The notes: generated by a model not told the origin, from the sequence alone. A stretch of DNA of 64,000 nucleotides from Blattamonas nauphoetae (GCA_033064195.1 JARBJD010000231.1:56217-120216), one strand, 5' to 3'; counted from the stretch's first letter, positions 36,875-48,780 are shown. Program-made: numbers and translations.

Positions 36875-37155
36875 TCAGTGACTCAAAGTGACTCGAATCA
36901 AAACGTTTGTGGTGAAACGAGGACCTGTGGCTAAACGTCTGGATCTGATTGTCCTCCGAGTATTTTGTTAAGACTAAACTCTATGTGATGAGAATGGTAT
37001 ACAGTCCTCATTTTCGCCTCGGCATTTGTGCTTTTTCCATCTCGAATGAACGATGTGGCATCGCTCACATTCCAATTTAGATTGAATTCGTGCCATTCGG
37101 TGAATGTTGTTTCAGGTCCGAAGTATATCGTTTACAGGATGATCTTTATGGGGTC

Positions 37156-37183
37156 CATTTTTCGAGACTCAACACCCCTTTTT
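37156..37183. repeat. mariner-type terminal repeat, right-end orientation
   Basis: The reverse complement of CGAGACTCAACACCCC with flanking T/A runs recurs at about 43,511-43,537 in the opposite orientation. It looks like the end of an element whose body lies to the left, but no matching left end was found. Confidence 0.45.
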
Positions 37184-37304
37184 TATTTGCTTAATCAACA
37201 TAATATATTACCTCATGACACCTCTGACTGGGAAAATCTCTGAAATTTCGTATCCATATGTCAGGCTAGATCGAACCCACAATATACTTTTAACCAGCTC
37301 AATT

Positions 37305-38325
37305 ATGATGGAGACGTTCATTCGATATCTCATCATCAATTTTGTGAGTGAATCGATCTCTTGATCTCTTCCTTGAACTCAGTGTCACAAATTGTCTTCG
37401 CATTCCGTGATCCGTGACAACTCCTCTGTTATGATCCCCAAGGGAGTGAAAGGTCTGCGATATTCACACATTCTCATCCCACTGGATGAAACGGTGTGTT
37501 TTTTCTGTCCTCTTGTTAGTTAAACTTCTCTCTTATCCGCATTCAGCATCATTTTATTCTTTGAAGATCCTCCACAGCTTCTTGCATCAGCCAGCCAAGA
37601 ACAACAGTAAAACTGACTTCTTCATCAGACAAATCTTTTATCTCGTTTACGCCACTACTTGAGCCACTTCCGAGTGGTGTTCTTCATGATTCGTCCAGAA
37701 AAGCGATTGATCTCTGATATATCTTATCATATCTGTCGAACTACCCTCGGATATCTGGCGCTTGGACACTCGCCCCTTTTCTCTCCTTCCATTCCTGTAT
37801 TCTTGCTGAAGGTCACCAGAAAAATCCTCTTCCAATGAAGTCGCACAGATTCATCGTGGACTCGACGAGGTTTTCCCTTTTCAACACGAAGGATGATCAC
37901 AATCATTTGTCCCAAGACACAAAGACTCACTGAGTCGTCAAAGAAGGCGAACACCTTGACATGTCACGTCTGTGAACCAACTCTCTCCAGATTCGATTTT
38001 CCATCAACTGGATCAATCAGTCTCTCCAAATATCGTTAAACCATCATCAATTCGTTGTATGTTCGTGTTTCTTTTCCCTATATTGTTAATCGTCCATCAT
38101 TCAGGTACCACCAAAAACTGCCGACATGTGCTCGCCTTTTATTTCCTCATGTGTGTCTTCAAAAATGATCTGTCTGTTGATCTCTAGACACTCATTCTCC
38201 TTCATTCCTATTTCCATCGTGATAACCCAATCTACAATGTACAATCACACAGAATCCAGAATCTTCATACAGGAATCGCTCCTCAAAATTAAGAGATTCG
38301 TTGCCTGCCAAACGTATCGAGATTA
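37305..38325 (+). CDS. unidentified spliced gene or remnant
   Basis: An ATG at 37305 opens MMETFIRYLIINF, which splices cleanly (GTGAGT at 37345 to CTCAG at 37382) to a frame with SVIRDNSSVMIPKGVKGLRY and SHILIPLDET. Further open pieces follow: FYSLKILHSFLHQPAKNN near 37,550-37,600; RLRHYLSHFRVVFFMIRPEK, RLISDISYHICRTTLGYLA and LFSPSIPVFLLK from 37,630 to 37,810; and RFSINWINQSLQISLNHHQF near 38,000. Plausible GT/AG borders exist, but several exon choices are possible and I could not fix one chain. No family recognised. The hydrophobic, helical pieces suggest a real protein or a recently decayed one. Confidence 0.3.
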
Positions 38326-39003
38326 GGTAATATCTTCGTGTTTTTACCTGACCACATTCTGGAAATTGTCCAACGCAACCTAGACGATCACAGATATCGA
38401 CACCAGACTCAAATTTGGCGCGATGCAGAAAAATGACAGTTTTAGATGATGTGATCGCAATTTCGAAAATTCTTTAGCGAAAAATGTCGGTGATAACCCC
38501 AGCGAGCTCGATTCTGTCACACCCTGGTGCATAGACCTCACAGATCATCTCTGCCTCATCTGGACTCATCTCCCTCTCCAAACGCTCCCTATCAAGCACA
38601 ACATCGAACTTCATGATCACTAGTGGTTCGATCGGTCTCACTGCCATCCAATTCCCCTCGTTTACCTTCTCGAACTCTGAAACATCCTTTAGATGTCGTG
38701 AACAAGAAGATGGAATGTGGCATCTGTGCATTCTCTTGCTACTCGACTGATGGAGCCAGCCGTATTCTTCACACGTCATCGTTTGGAAGTATCACTCAAG
38801 ACACAATTGTGCAGACTGATACCAAATGTGAGATCTGAAAAGATGGAACGAAGCAAACAACAACAAAGAAACTAACGCTAGTATCAACCCTCTTCTCAAT
38901 CGCTGACACTTCGAGGTTCACATCGCGCCCAGCGAATGGAAAAGGAACGTGATTGTATCTCTCTCGATGAAGACTGGATCGCTCCTGAATCTGAAAACAG
39001 AGA
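38326..39003. other. gene-poor stretch with one possible minus-strand frame
   Basis: A minus-strand frame (38779-38474) contains VVLDRERLEREMSPDEAEMI and CEVYAPGCDRIELAGV, which has protein-like composition, but I recognise no family and it lacks clear neighbours. The rest shows nothing I can support. Confidence 0.3.
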
Positions 39004-39609
39004 GTGATAACTTCAACTTGGCAAATTGGATATTCGACTAACAAAGTGACGTTCGTGTCGTACTCGTCTTTAAAGGACGGAGGAGCCATCTTCGTCGATT
39101 TGGTCAGCTCGACTCTTCCTCCGTCCATCTCACTCACGTCGATGACTTTTGGAGATGTCACGGCTGGAACAGGGTGTTCAGCACAGAAAGGACAAGCTGT
39201 GTATTGTGGGGTTGCTTCTGGAAAGGAGACTGCTTCTCTCATGACTATTCGAGATTCCTTCCTTCATCCATCGCCAAGCACACCTCCTGCCTTCTCTTCC
39301 ACAGAACGCTCTCTGTTTGAGTTTGAAGTTGGATCGCTTGTCGGGTCAATCCTCTATACCTTCCATCACAAGACCACCCAACTGAGTCTGCGTGCTGATG
39401 TTGCACACGATTCTCTTCTATGCGGGAACACGCTCCTTCCCTGTCTGTCACTGAAACAGAGATACTCCAACATTCCTGTCCTGTCAGATACTCATTCTCT
39501 GATGCTCGACACACTTCTCACTCTGAACGAGAAGCTGTCAACGAAAGACAAGACTATGAACGTCGCCGATTCTGTCACAAACAACCTGGAATTATTGGCT
39601 AACGCTTAA
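39004..39609 (+). pseudogene. fragment resembling a beta-helix surface protein
   Basis: A 201-codon frame contains VTFVSYSSLKDGGAIFVDLV, like the repeated FxxC/S-S..xDGGAIFV rungs of large parallel beta-helix, adhesin-like proteins common in metamonad protists. Later sequence (SLFEFEVGSLVGSILYTFHH) is also of that style. Only one rung and a tail are visible, with no signal peptide or membrane anchor, so it is probably a truncated copy or the last exon of a decayed gene. Assignment rests on pattern similarity alone. Confidence 0.35.
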
Positions 39610-39967
39610 CTCCCAACGTCTCTGATCAATTCAGTCTTTGTTTTGTCATCAACTGGGAAGCTGCACTGCCACTTCCTGAATTATGCCCCCAACGACAATG
39701 AAGTGATCTCTCTTGAGAGCGTGAATAGCAGAAAGCTGTAGAAGAATACTTGTTTCTTTGAGAACAACTCCGGCTCACAATCGAACGATCTCTTCGCTTC
39801 ATCCTACCCTTGGACAACATGAATGTTCATCGCCATCTGCCCCTTGCCCTTCGATCGTTCGCAGCTTGGAGATATGTATTCAGACAGAAAAGGACAACAC
39901 AACGCCAGCTCTGCAAAAGACCGAAATGCAGACAGACGTGAAAGAGTCTACAACACTCGTTGTTGGA

Positions 39968-42900
39968 ATGAAAAGAAAGGAAGGAACAACAAGAAGGAAC
40001 AACACGAAGGAAGGAACAACAAGAAGGAACAACAAGAAGGAAGGAACATCCAGAGGGAAGGAACAACACGAAGGAAGGAACAACAAGAAGGAACAGCAAG
40101 AAGGAACAACAAGAAGGAACAACAAGAAGGAACAACAGGAAGGAACAACAAGAAGGAACAACACGAAGGAAGGCACATCCAGAGGGAAGGAACAACACGA
40201 AGGAAGGAACAACAAGAAGGAACAGCAAGAAGGAACAACAAGAAGGAACAACAAGAAGGAACAACAGGAAGGAACAACAAGAAGGAACAACACGAAGGAA
40301 GGAACAACAAGAAAGAACAACACGAAGGAAGGAACATCCAGAGGGAAGGAACAACACGAAGGAAGGAACAACACGAAGGAAGGAACAACAAGAAGGAACA
40401 ACACGAAGGAAGGCACATCCAGAGGGAAGGAACAACACGAAGGAAGGAACAACAAGAAGGAACAGCAAGAAGGAACAACAAGAAGGAACAGCAAGAAGGA
40501 ACAACAAGAAGGAACAACAGGAAGGAACAACAAGAAGGAACAGCAAGAAGGAACAACAAGAAGGAACAGCAAGAAGGAACAACAAGAAGGAACAACAAGA
40601 AGGAACAACAGGAAGGAACAACAAGAAGGAACAACACGAAGGAAGGAACAACAAGAAAGAACAACAGGAAGGAAGGAACATCCAGAGGGAAGGAACAACA
40701 CGAAGGAAGGAACAGCAAGAAGGAACAACAAGAAGGAACAACAAGAAGGAACAACAAGAAGGAACAACAAGAAGGAACAACACGAAGGAAGGAACAACAA
40801 GAAGGAACAACACGAAGGAAGGAACATCCAGAGGGAAGGAACAACACGAAGGAAGGAACAACAAGAAGGAACAACACGAAGGAAGGCACATCCAGAGGGA
40901 AGGAACAACACGAAGGAAGGAACAACAAGAAGGAACAACACGAAGGAAGGAACAACACGAAGGAAGGAACCACAAGAAGGAACAACACGAAGGAAGGAAC
41001 AACACGAAGGAAGGAACAACAAGAAGGAGCAACAAGAAGCAAGGAACAACACGAAGGAAGGCACATCCAGAGGGAAGGAACAACACGAAGGAAGGAACAA
41101 CAAGAAGGAACAACAAGAAGGAACAACAAGAAGGAACAACACGAAGGAAGGCACATCCAGAGGGAAGGAACAACAGGAAGGAAGGAACAACAAGAAGGAA
41201 CAACAAGAAGGAAGGAACAACAAGAAGGAGCAACAAGAAGGAAGGAACATCCAGAGGGAAGGAACAACACGAAGGAAGGAACAAGGAAGGAACAACAAGA
41301 AGGAACAACACGAAGGAAGGAACAAGAAGGAACAACAGGAAGGAAGGAACAACAAGAAGGAACAACAGGAAGGAAGGAACAACAAGAAGGAACAACACAA
41401 GGAAGGAACAACACGAAGGAAGGAACAACAAGAAGGAACAACAGGAAGGAAGGAACAACAAGAAGGAACAACAAGAAGGAACAACACGAAGGAAGGAACC
41501 ACAAGAAGGAACAACAGGAAGGAAGGAACAACAAGAAGGAACAACAAGAAGGAAGGAACAACAATAAGGAAGGAACAACAAGAAGGAACAACACGAAGGA
41601 AGGAACAACAAGAAGGAACAACACGAAGGAAGGAACAACACGAAGGAAGGCACATCCAGAGGGAAGGAACAACACGAAGGAAGGAACAACAAGAAGGAAC
41701 AACAGGAAGGAAGGAACAACAAGAAGGAACAACAAGAAGGAACAACACGAAGGAAGGAACAACAAGAAGGAACAACACAGGAAGGAAGGAACAACAAGAA
41801 GGAACAACAGGAAGGAAGGAACAACAAGAAGGAACAAGAAGGAACAACAGGAAGGAACAACAAGGAAGGAACAACACGAAGGAAGGAAGGAACAACACGA
41901 AGGAAGGAACAACAAGAAGGAACAACAGGAAGGAAGGAACAACAAGAAGGAACAACAAGAAGGCACATCCAGAGGGAAGGAACAACAGGAAGGAAGGAAC
42001 AACAAGAAGGAACAACACGAAGGAAGGAACCACAAGAAGGAACAACAAGAAGGAAGGAACAACACGAAGGAAGGAACAACAAGAAGGAACAACACGAAGG
42101 AAGGAACAACACGAAGGAAGGAACCACAAGAAGGAACAACAGGAAGGAAGGAACAACAAGAAGGAACAACACTAAGGAAGGAACCACAAGAAGGAACAAC
42201 AAGAAGGAAGGAACAACACGAAGGAAGGAACAACAAGAAGGAACAACAGGAAGGAAGGAACAACAAGAAGGAAGGAACCACAAGAAGGAACAACAGGAAG
42301 GAAGGAACAACAAGAAGGAAACAAGAAGCACCAGAAGGAACAACACGAAGGAAGGAACAACAAGAAGGAACAACAAGAAGGAACAACACAAGGAAGGAAC
42401 AACAAGAAGGAACAACAAGGAAGGAACAACAAGAAGGAACAACAAGAAGGAACACAACACGAAGGAAGGAACAACAAGAAGGAACAACAAGAAGGAACAA
42501 CACGAAGGAAGGAACAACAAGAAGGAACAACAAGAAGGCACATCCAGAGGGAAGGAACAACACGAAGGAAGGAACAACACGAAGGAAGGAACAACAAGAA
42601 GGAACAACAAGAAGGAACAACAGGAAGGAAGGAACAACAAGAAGGAACAACACGAAGGAAGGAAGGAACAACAAGAAGGAAGGAAGGAACAACACGAAGG
42701 AAGGAACAACAAGAAGGAACAACACGAAGGAAGGAACAACACGAAGGAAGGAACCACAAGAAGGAACAACAGGAAGGAAGGAACAACAAGAAGGAACAAC
42801 AAGAAGGCACATCCAGAGGGAAGGAACAACACGAAGGAAGGAACAACAAGAAGGAACAACAAGAAGGAACAACACGAAGGAAGGAACAACAAGAAGGAAC

Positions 42901-43260
42901 AACACGAAGGAAGGAACAACAAGAAGGAACAACAAGAAGGAACAACAGGAAGGAAGGAACAACAAGAAGGAACAACAAGAAGGCACATCCAGAGGGAAGG
43001 AACAACACGAAGGAAGGAACAACAAGAAGGAACAACAGGAAGGAAGGAACAACAAGAAGGAACAACAAGAAGGAACAACAGGAAGGAAGGAACAACAAGA
43101 AGGAACAACAGGAAGGAAGGAACAACACGAAGGAAGGAACAACAAGAAGGAGCAACAAGAAGCAAGGAACAACACGAAGGAAGGCACATCCAGAGGGAAG
43201 GAACAACACGAAGGAAGGAACAACAAGAAGGAACGAACAACGCGACGGACGAAACAAAAC
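39968..43260. repeat. 3.3-kb satellite of GAAGGAACAAC units, almost T-free on the plus strand
   Basis: The block is built from short variants: GAAGGAACAACAA (13 nt), GAAGGAAGGAACAACAC (17 nt) and a recurrent spacer GGCACATCCAGAGGGAAGG. T occurs on the plus strand almost only in that spacer's ATCC. Because all stop codons need T, all plus-strand frames stay open for hundreds of codons. The minus strand has almost no A and so is open too. The ORFs of 1,164, 1,146, 1,109, 805 and 759 codons here are therefore composition artefacts, not genes. The regular order of unit types (spacer recurring roughly every 100-300 bp) suggests growth by unequal exchange of larger blocks. Confidence 0.93.
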
Positions 43261-43510
43261 GAATCAAGATTCATCACTTGTACACCATGCCGAACTCATT
43301 TTTATTTGACTACTTGATATTTTCTCATGTTTCTTGACTGTTTATGTCTTAATTGTGAATGTACATTGTAGTCGGCCAATATTCCGGTGAACGGTCTTGA
43401 TCCGCCCATATCACAAAAAGATGAAAGCCAAAGACAAGAACCATTGAAAAACTAAACTTTTCCCGCCTCTCACTGTTTGATTAATGTGGAATAATCAGAA
43501 ATGGATGAAA

Positions 43511-43537
43511 AAAAGGGGGTGTTGAGTCTCGAAAAAA
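43511..43537. repeat. mariner-type terminal repeat, left-end orientation
   Basis: AAAAGGGGGTGTTGAGTCTC repeats, inverted, the sequence at 37,156-37,183. It lies about 430 bp upstream of the mariner transposase start at 43,940 and is probably that element's left terminal repeat. I could not find its right partner near 47,300. Confidence 0.45.
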
Positions 43538-43939
43538 AACGCCCTTATATCCAGATCAAATAGAAGAGTGTTCCAATACATCTTTATTCATCATATCCTG
43601 AGAAGTAAGTTTGATGAGGACATGGTCTGCTTCTTTTCACCTTTTGGTGAGATCTACTCTGAATCGCACTTTTGGAAAGACAAAATTTGTCGACTTTCAG
43701 TTGTAGATGAATTGGTTTGTATGCGCTGATTGATCCTTGTGATACTTGAGTTTTATCTCAGAAAAGAGCAGGATTGTTAAAAAACTCAAAGACGAGACCG
43801 AAGAATTCAGAGAAAGATATATCTTTGCTGCATGTTCAGAATCCATTGATTTCGGACTCAAATCACGAAACTTCGAACGGAGAGAAAGACTTGAACCAGA
43901 GACGGTGAGAAGAAAAGTTTCATTCTGGGTCAGATCAAC

Positions 43940-44326
43940 ATGGTCAAATCTCAAAAACGCATCAAAAATAGAACTCACATTCTCAGTTGCTTTAAACGAA
44001 TACTACAACCAAACAATGCTGCCAAGAAGGTATTGATCTCTTTGGTCGTTCTGGACCCAAACGAAGAACGATCCAGCGCTTTTACAAAGCCATTTCGGGG
44101 AAGAGATTTTAATATTGACGTAAGATCGCCTCAAGGGCGAACCCGGAATCAAGATTTGAGACAAAGACTCCGGGATGCTGTCGAAGCGAACAAAAGAAAG
44201 TCACTCAAATAACTTTCTGTTTCCGCTGAATGTCGTCGTGCGACAGCAAAGAAGATTCTAAACAAAGAGCTAGGCTCCCGCTGAAGAAGGGTGAAAAAAA
44301 TGCCGCATACACTCACTGATCAAAAT
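43940..44326 (+). pseudogene. mariner transposase, N-terminal half (copy 1)
   Basis: The plus-strand pieces follow the mariner paired DNA-binding region. RTHILSCFKRILQPNNAAKK is the first helix-turn-helix. A frame-shifted FGRSGPKRRTIQRFYKAI is the linker WFxxF-type motif. NIDVRSPQGRTRNQDLRQRL matches mariner DEPRSGRP-N-DL, and a final KKMPHTLTDQN equals mariner VPHELTE. At least two frameshifts and in-frame stops are present. The reading breaks off at 44326, where another element is inserted, and resumes at 46609. Confidence 0.72.
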
Positions 44327-46608
44327 GGGCGATTCTTTTTCAAAGGACACACCGGTCCCCATTTCATGATTCTAAGTTGGAAATTGACCAAATTTCAAGA
44401 ACAGAAAGGTATCATTACCTAACATGAAATAAATCTGAAATGTATTCGGAATGTTCCAGCCCTACTCTTGTTTTCCCACTTTTCTTTGATTTCTGAGTTT
44501 ATCTCATTATTGTGGACTGATTTGTTTCAGAATTTGTTGATTCAGATTCAACAAGGAAATCCGAATCAACTTTTTTCATTCTTTTTCTCTCCTCTCGTTT
44601 CGGGTGAGATGTACAGTGAGTACGTTTTTTCTTGGTTGGAACTGCCATCTGCGATTCTTCATATCCTTCGAGTACGGAGTCCTTCAAAGGTGTTTAAAAG
44701 AGTGAAAAAAGAAAACGCGGATACCGTCTCGGTGTTGTCAAGGAGAGGGAAACATGATCGTTGCTGGATCATGGACAGTCTGAGAAGCAATTAATAAATC
44801 TTTTCTGGTGAGGTTGGAGAGCGGTATGAAACCAGTTCAGTATGCCATTGTTTTTCCTTTATGTCTTCGATCACCATCATGAAGCGAACTGGGATAGATC
44901 TAGTTGTTGTTTCGGACATTGTAGTTTGAAAATAAGAAATGAACTGTTTGCATGTTTCAATTTACCTTTCAGGTGGATGATTGTGTAAAGGTTTTACCAT
45001 CGCACCAAACTCAGAGTCGCAGATTGACTTTCCATGATGTTCGAAGTAGTGATATATAGTTGTTGAGAGTGTGGGGTTCAGAGTTGGTAGATCGGACAAG
45101 AAGAAGCACTGGACTTGCTTATTCCTGAAATGGGGGCCGCAATCACTGGAAAAAAAGATTCTGGGCGTGATCAATGATCGACAATCCCAACAGCTGATTC
45201 ACTGCTTCCGAAACGAACGTTGCGACGTGATTTAGGACTTCTGAAATGAAATGAATTGTCCATTTTTGTTCATTTCCTTTTTCATCTGCTGAATAGACCA
45301 CATACCCAAGATCGGTCAGTTGCTGCTTGGAAAAATAATCTTGTTGAGAGTGTTCGCTTGCAATCGGTATTTTCCAATTCTCTTTGAAGTCTCCAATGTT
45401 GAGAAAGTCGTTTGGTCTTAAATCTTTCTTCATTTTATTGATTGTTTCTCTTTGATCGTCAGCTTCAATGACGTGGGCCTCCAGGGAAGCGATCTCCCTG
45501 TTCAGTACTTCAATTTTGTTTGAATCGTCCAATGAGGTCAGTCCGAGTTCTCTTCTTGCTTCCTTTAGGCGCAAACATTCTGGACATACATCAGTCCTTG
45601 TTTTGGGTTCCTTGATATCGGTAGTGTCCATGCAAAATGAACTGTATGACATTTTTATCCCTGTTTCTCGCTCCAGAATCTTCCACAAAGTAACCTTGAC
45701 CGAATTCAATGTCCTGTCCCGCATCCAATGTTCGGGATCATGGACAAGTTTTTGACTCCGAGAACTTTCACTGGAATGGTTCAAGATAAACGTTTTGAAT
45801 CTAATCTTCGCTTCGGAATCAAGCCCGGATTTGGAATGGGGAGGGTGTGTCATTTTATCTCGACAATACAATTGTTTTTTGTAATGCTTCTTTGCAGACA
45901 AATACCCGCTCCAAGACTTCCCGTATCCTGCTTTAGAGAGGGTTTGGTAAGAGAGGTGACTTGCTACGACAGACTCAATATCCAGTTACACTATACGTGT
46001 TTTTCTTGAAATCTTCAGCAGATCAGAGGTTAGCTTTTCAGTCTCTTCTACATTTTTGCCAGAGTTCTTGATGCCATGAACAGAAAAAGAATACGATTGT
46101 GCTCGTATACGATCCTTTTTTAACAACTTTCGGACACCAAGTACTGTTGAAAACAAGATGACGGATCAAATCTTGCGGATTCGAAGGCCAGACACGTTTC
46201 ATGGCATCAAACGCAGCCCTAGTCAGTCGAGCTCGTTGTTGTTTCCGTAGTGACGAAAACGATCGACGATCATCATTTTCCATCTTTAGCCGACAATGAT
46301 CCCTTGCGCGGTTCAGAAAAGGATAAATTGTGACGATCATGAAATATCATACAACCATCCTCACAAGGCGTCTATTCTTTGTGTCACTGAATTTTTTCTG
46401 ATCATTGAACCTCCCACTTCGCTTGAAACACCCATTTCTCTTTTTTCCACAAGAATTGAGCAAATCAGAGGAAGTGATGGTTGATCATCGATTCATGTCG
46501 TGAAAAGTCTGTTATCTAGTATTCAAGAAAATTCATTCAAGTTTTTAGCATACTTTTTTTTGACGGGACCAACCATATTCTGGTATGTCCTTTGAAAAAG
46601 AATCACCC
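44327..46608. mobile_element. 2,282-bp DNA transposon inserted in the mariner gene, AAAT target duplication
   Basis: Left end GGGCGATTCTTTTTCAAAGG and right end (reverse complement) GGGTGATTCTTTTTCAAAGG form terminal inverted repeats of about 26 bp. AAAT occurs immediately outside both ends (44323-44326 and 46609-46612). Removing the element and one AAAT rejoins the mariner frame exactly at the conserved LTDQN / KADRVLLAKKL boundary, which defines the insertion precisely. It carries a minus-strand transposase (44,962-46,340). A 4-bp duplication recalls the Sola superfamily, but I cannot assign it firmly. Confidence 0.85.
44962..46340 (-). pseudogene. transposase of the inserted element, SD.GPHFRN / HGKSICDSEFG type
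   Basis: Minus-strand pieces in order: an N-terminal part (RKQQRARLTRAAFDAMKRVW, 46,340-46,038); a 252-codon frame (45,901-45,143) with a zinc-binding-like CPECLRLKEARRELG, a coiled coil and SEHSQQDYFSKQQLTDLGYV; then, after a frame change, SDCGPHFRNKQVQCFF near 45,120-45,150 and YFEHHGKSICDSEFG near 45,015-45,050. The acidic residues in SD.G and CDSE of an HGK..CD motif recall DDE transposases that share a GHGK.xCDG block, in elements where SDG.A.QYKN precedes it. Frame changes show decay. Family not certain. Confidence 0.6.
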
Positions 46609-47314
46609 AAATAAAGCCGATAGAGTCCTCTTGGCGAAGAAACTGCGAAAACAACTTAAAATTTGTGATGAAAACGTTTTTCTTAATGTCTACACAGGAG
46701 ATGAAAGCTGGTTCTATCTAGAATACTAATCAAACGGACTTTGGACCCAAAATGATGATGACATACCACAAGTGCAATCGCTGACCCACTATCAACAAAA
46801 ATACATGATATCTATCTTCTTTGGAGTCCTCGACACACCTATTCTGGATATACTCCTCCAAAACGCAACGATAGACGCAGAATACTGTAGAGATCGAATC
46901 TTAAGACCAATGGACGAATATTTGAACACACTTGAATTCGCAGACCCACCACATAAGATCCATTACGACAATGCGCCCGCGCACAAAGCCGGGACTGTTC
47001 GACAGTACCTCGAGGATAATCACAATTATATCAACCTCCCACACCCACCGTATTCTCCGGACTTGAGTCCGTGTGAATTCGCCCTTTTTTCTCAATTGAA
47101 GCCGGATCTTCGCGACAAAAGACTCGACAATAGCGATCAGCTCTACAACGCGATCAACACATTTATGACGGGGTGGACGTGGGAGAAGCGTGTTGATGTT
47201 TTTGAGAGCTGGATCAGAAGGTGTCGACACATCATTAGAATGGACGGAGAGTATTGCGACAAAGGCATTGTTCCCTTGTTTTTTTCACTCATTATTTATT
47301 TCTCCTTTCTTTAG
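46609..47314 (+). pseudogene. mariner transposase, catalytic half (copy 1, continued)
   Basis: Resumes copy 1 after the nested insertion. It shows GDESWFYLEY near 46,690-46,730 (first Asp), an in-frame TAA directly after it, IHYDNAPAHKAG near 46,960-46,990 (second Asp) and PHPPYSPDLSPCEFALFSQL near 47,040-47,100. The last mariner Asp position reads CEF in place of the usual CDF. Spacing matches the D34D family with the third acidic residue changed to Glu, unless the SPDL Asp is counted. Confidence 0.82.
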
Positions 47315-47724
47315 AACTGGAATTGAAGTGGCAACGAGAACACAGAGGGGAGCCCGAGGATCAAGATGATGATTCATCCGATGACGTGGAGGACGGCTAA
47401 ACAGTGTGCGAGTTCACTTCTTTTCTCTAATTTTCTCTCATTTGAATAAAGTCCCAAAAATGAAGTACTATGCAATATGTGGGCCTGGCTGGAGGCGCCA
47501 AGAATTAGTGACACCCCCATAGGTGGATTAGGTTTAATCAGAGAAGAAGGATGAGAAGGGTGGATAGGAGAATTAAGAGAGGAAATAGGTACAGAATTTA
47601 AAAATGAAAAATGAAAAGATGTCTTCTCACCCAACTCTGCTCTCAATCCGCGCTCCTCCTCTCTTTCCACCTCTTCCTTCTCGAACACCTTTCTCACTCT
47701 GTTGTCTCTGCCCCTCTTCTGAGA
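47315..47724. other. spacer between transposon remnants
   Basis: No gene supported. A short acidic frame (EPEDQDDDSSDDVEDG near 47,345-47,400) follows the mariner end; the rest is low-complexity and decayed. Confidence 0.35.
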
Positions 47725-48340
47725 CTAATCAAGAAGAAAAGAAAAAGATGAGAACTCAATTACAGGTGCTCCAGTGAGCGAGGTGCCATCACGCAAAAAT
47801 CTCAAAGAATCCTTCATCCTAGTAATGGTGACCCTAAAATAACTGGGGTCTTCTGGAAAGACCTCATGTCTAGAATGGAAAGTGTTCCTTTCTGAAGAAT
47901 TAAGAGAGTTCGTCTGACTGTCAAAGATATTGAAAAGGTCATCCGAGGAGCGGATGGGTGTTTTGAGTGATTTGGAACGAAAGTGGATAGGACTCCGAAC
48001 TCGGAGTCGCAACAATTCTTGCCGTGGTGCTCGGCGAAAAAAGAGTAGCATACCCTCTTCTCCGAAAAAAGAGGGTTCATGAAGACAAAAAGAACCAAGG
48101 ACATACTGGTTCCGGAAATGTGGACCAGTGTCCGAAAATATGGTGATATGCGATTTGGAGTGATATGAGGGAAGTGAAAATAAAGTTGATAAACACTCTT
48201 GAACGAAACGGTTGTTGTGCAAATGCACTGGTGAAATAAAGTTGTGATGTGTTTTGGTAATAACAGAATTTTGTGTGGTGAAACAGCAAATATTGGGACG
48301 AAAAAGTCGATGGTGACGGTGTTTTTGGAGTTCATTCAAC
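47725..48340 (-). pseudogene. second copy of the SD.GPHFRN-type transposase, 3' part only
   Basis: Minus-strand pieces repeat the end of the transposase at 45 kb. ITIFSDTGPHFRNQYVL lies near 48,105-48,145 and FFAEHHGKNCCDSEFGVLST near 48,000-48,040, but in different frames, so it is broken. Upstream sequence (NFISPVHLHNNRFVQECLST) also corresponds to the other copy. Sequence identity between the copies is moderate, so they are old or independent insertions of one family. Confidence 0.6.
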
Positions 48341-48344
48341 TTTT

Positions 48345-48780
48345 GTGAGTGTATCTCCAAGAGGAGAGGCGATGAATGCCAATTCTTTCATTCTTGACGT
48401 TCTGACTCCTCTTTCAGAGTCAATTCAAGCAAGGGCTGAACTTCCTCCCGGCCACAAAGTCGCGATCCACTATGATAATGCTCCAGCGCATTCAGCACGC
48501 GCCGTTCGTGAGTTTCTACCTCGCACCATCTTCACCATTTTACCACACCCAGCATGGAGCCCAGATTTAGCTCCCTGCGACTTCTGGCTATTCGGCAACC
48601 TTAAAACCGAATAAAGGAGATTGATCGCCGAATCCGATGAAGACACTCTTGAAGCTGTTTTCGCCTTTATGCAAGCTCAAGTCGCTGATTTGCGAAGAAA
48701 GGTCTTCCAAAAGACGATGAATCAGTGTTGGGAGGTCATCAGAAAGGAAGGATGGTACTTGTGCTGGTCATTCAAAGGGT
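48345..48780 (+). pseudogene. mariner transposase remnant (copy 2)
   Basis: Reads HKVAIHYDNAPAHSARAVRE (second Asp), then ILPHPAWSPDLAPCDFWLFG (third Asp, D34D spacing), an in-frame TAA at 48612-48614, and the mariner C-terminal tail (AFMQAQVADLRRKVF...WEVIRKEGWYL). The N-terminal half and the first Asp are missing. It differs clearly in sequence from copy 1, so it is a separate lineage. Confidence 0.8.

Noticed and set aside
39758..43317. Overlapping ORFs of 1,164, 805, 1,146, 1,109, 759 and 361 codons
   Set aside because: All lie in the T-poor satellite, where stop codons cannot arise; their products are simple Arg/Asn/Lys/Glu/Gln/Gly/Thr or Cys/Ser/Phe/Leu/Val/Pro repeats and several frames are open at once.
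46038..46340. Independent host gene on the minus strand
   Set aside because: It lies inside the 2,282-bp nested element and runs on in order with its transposase pieces.
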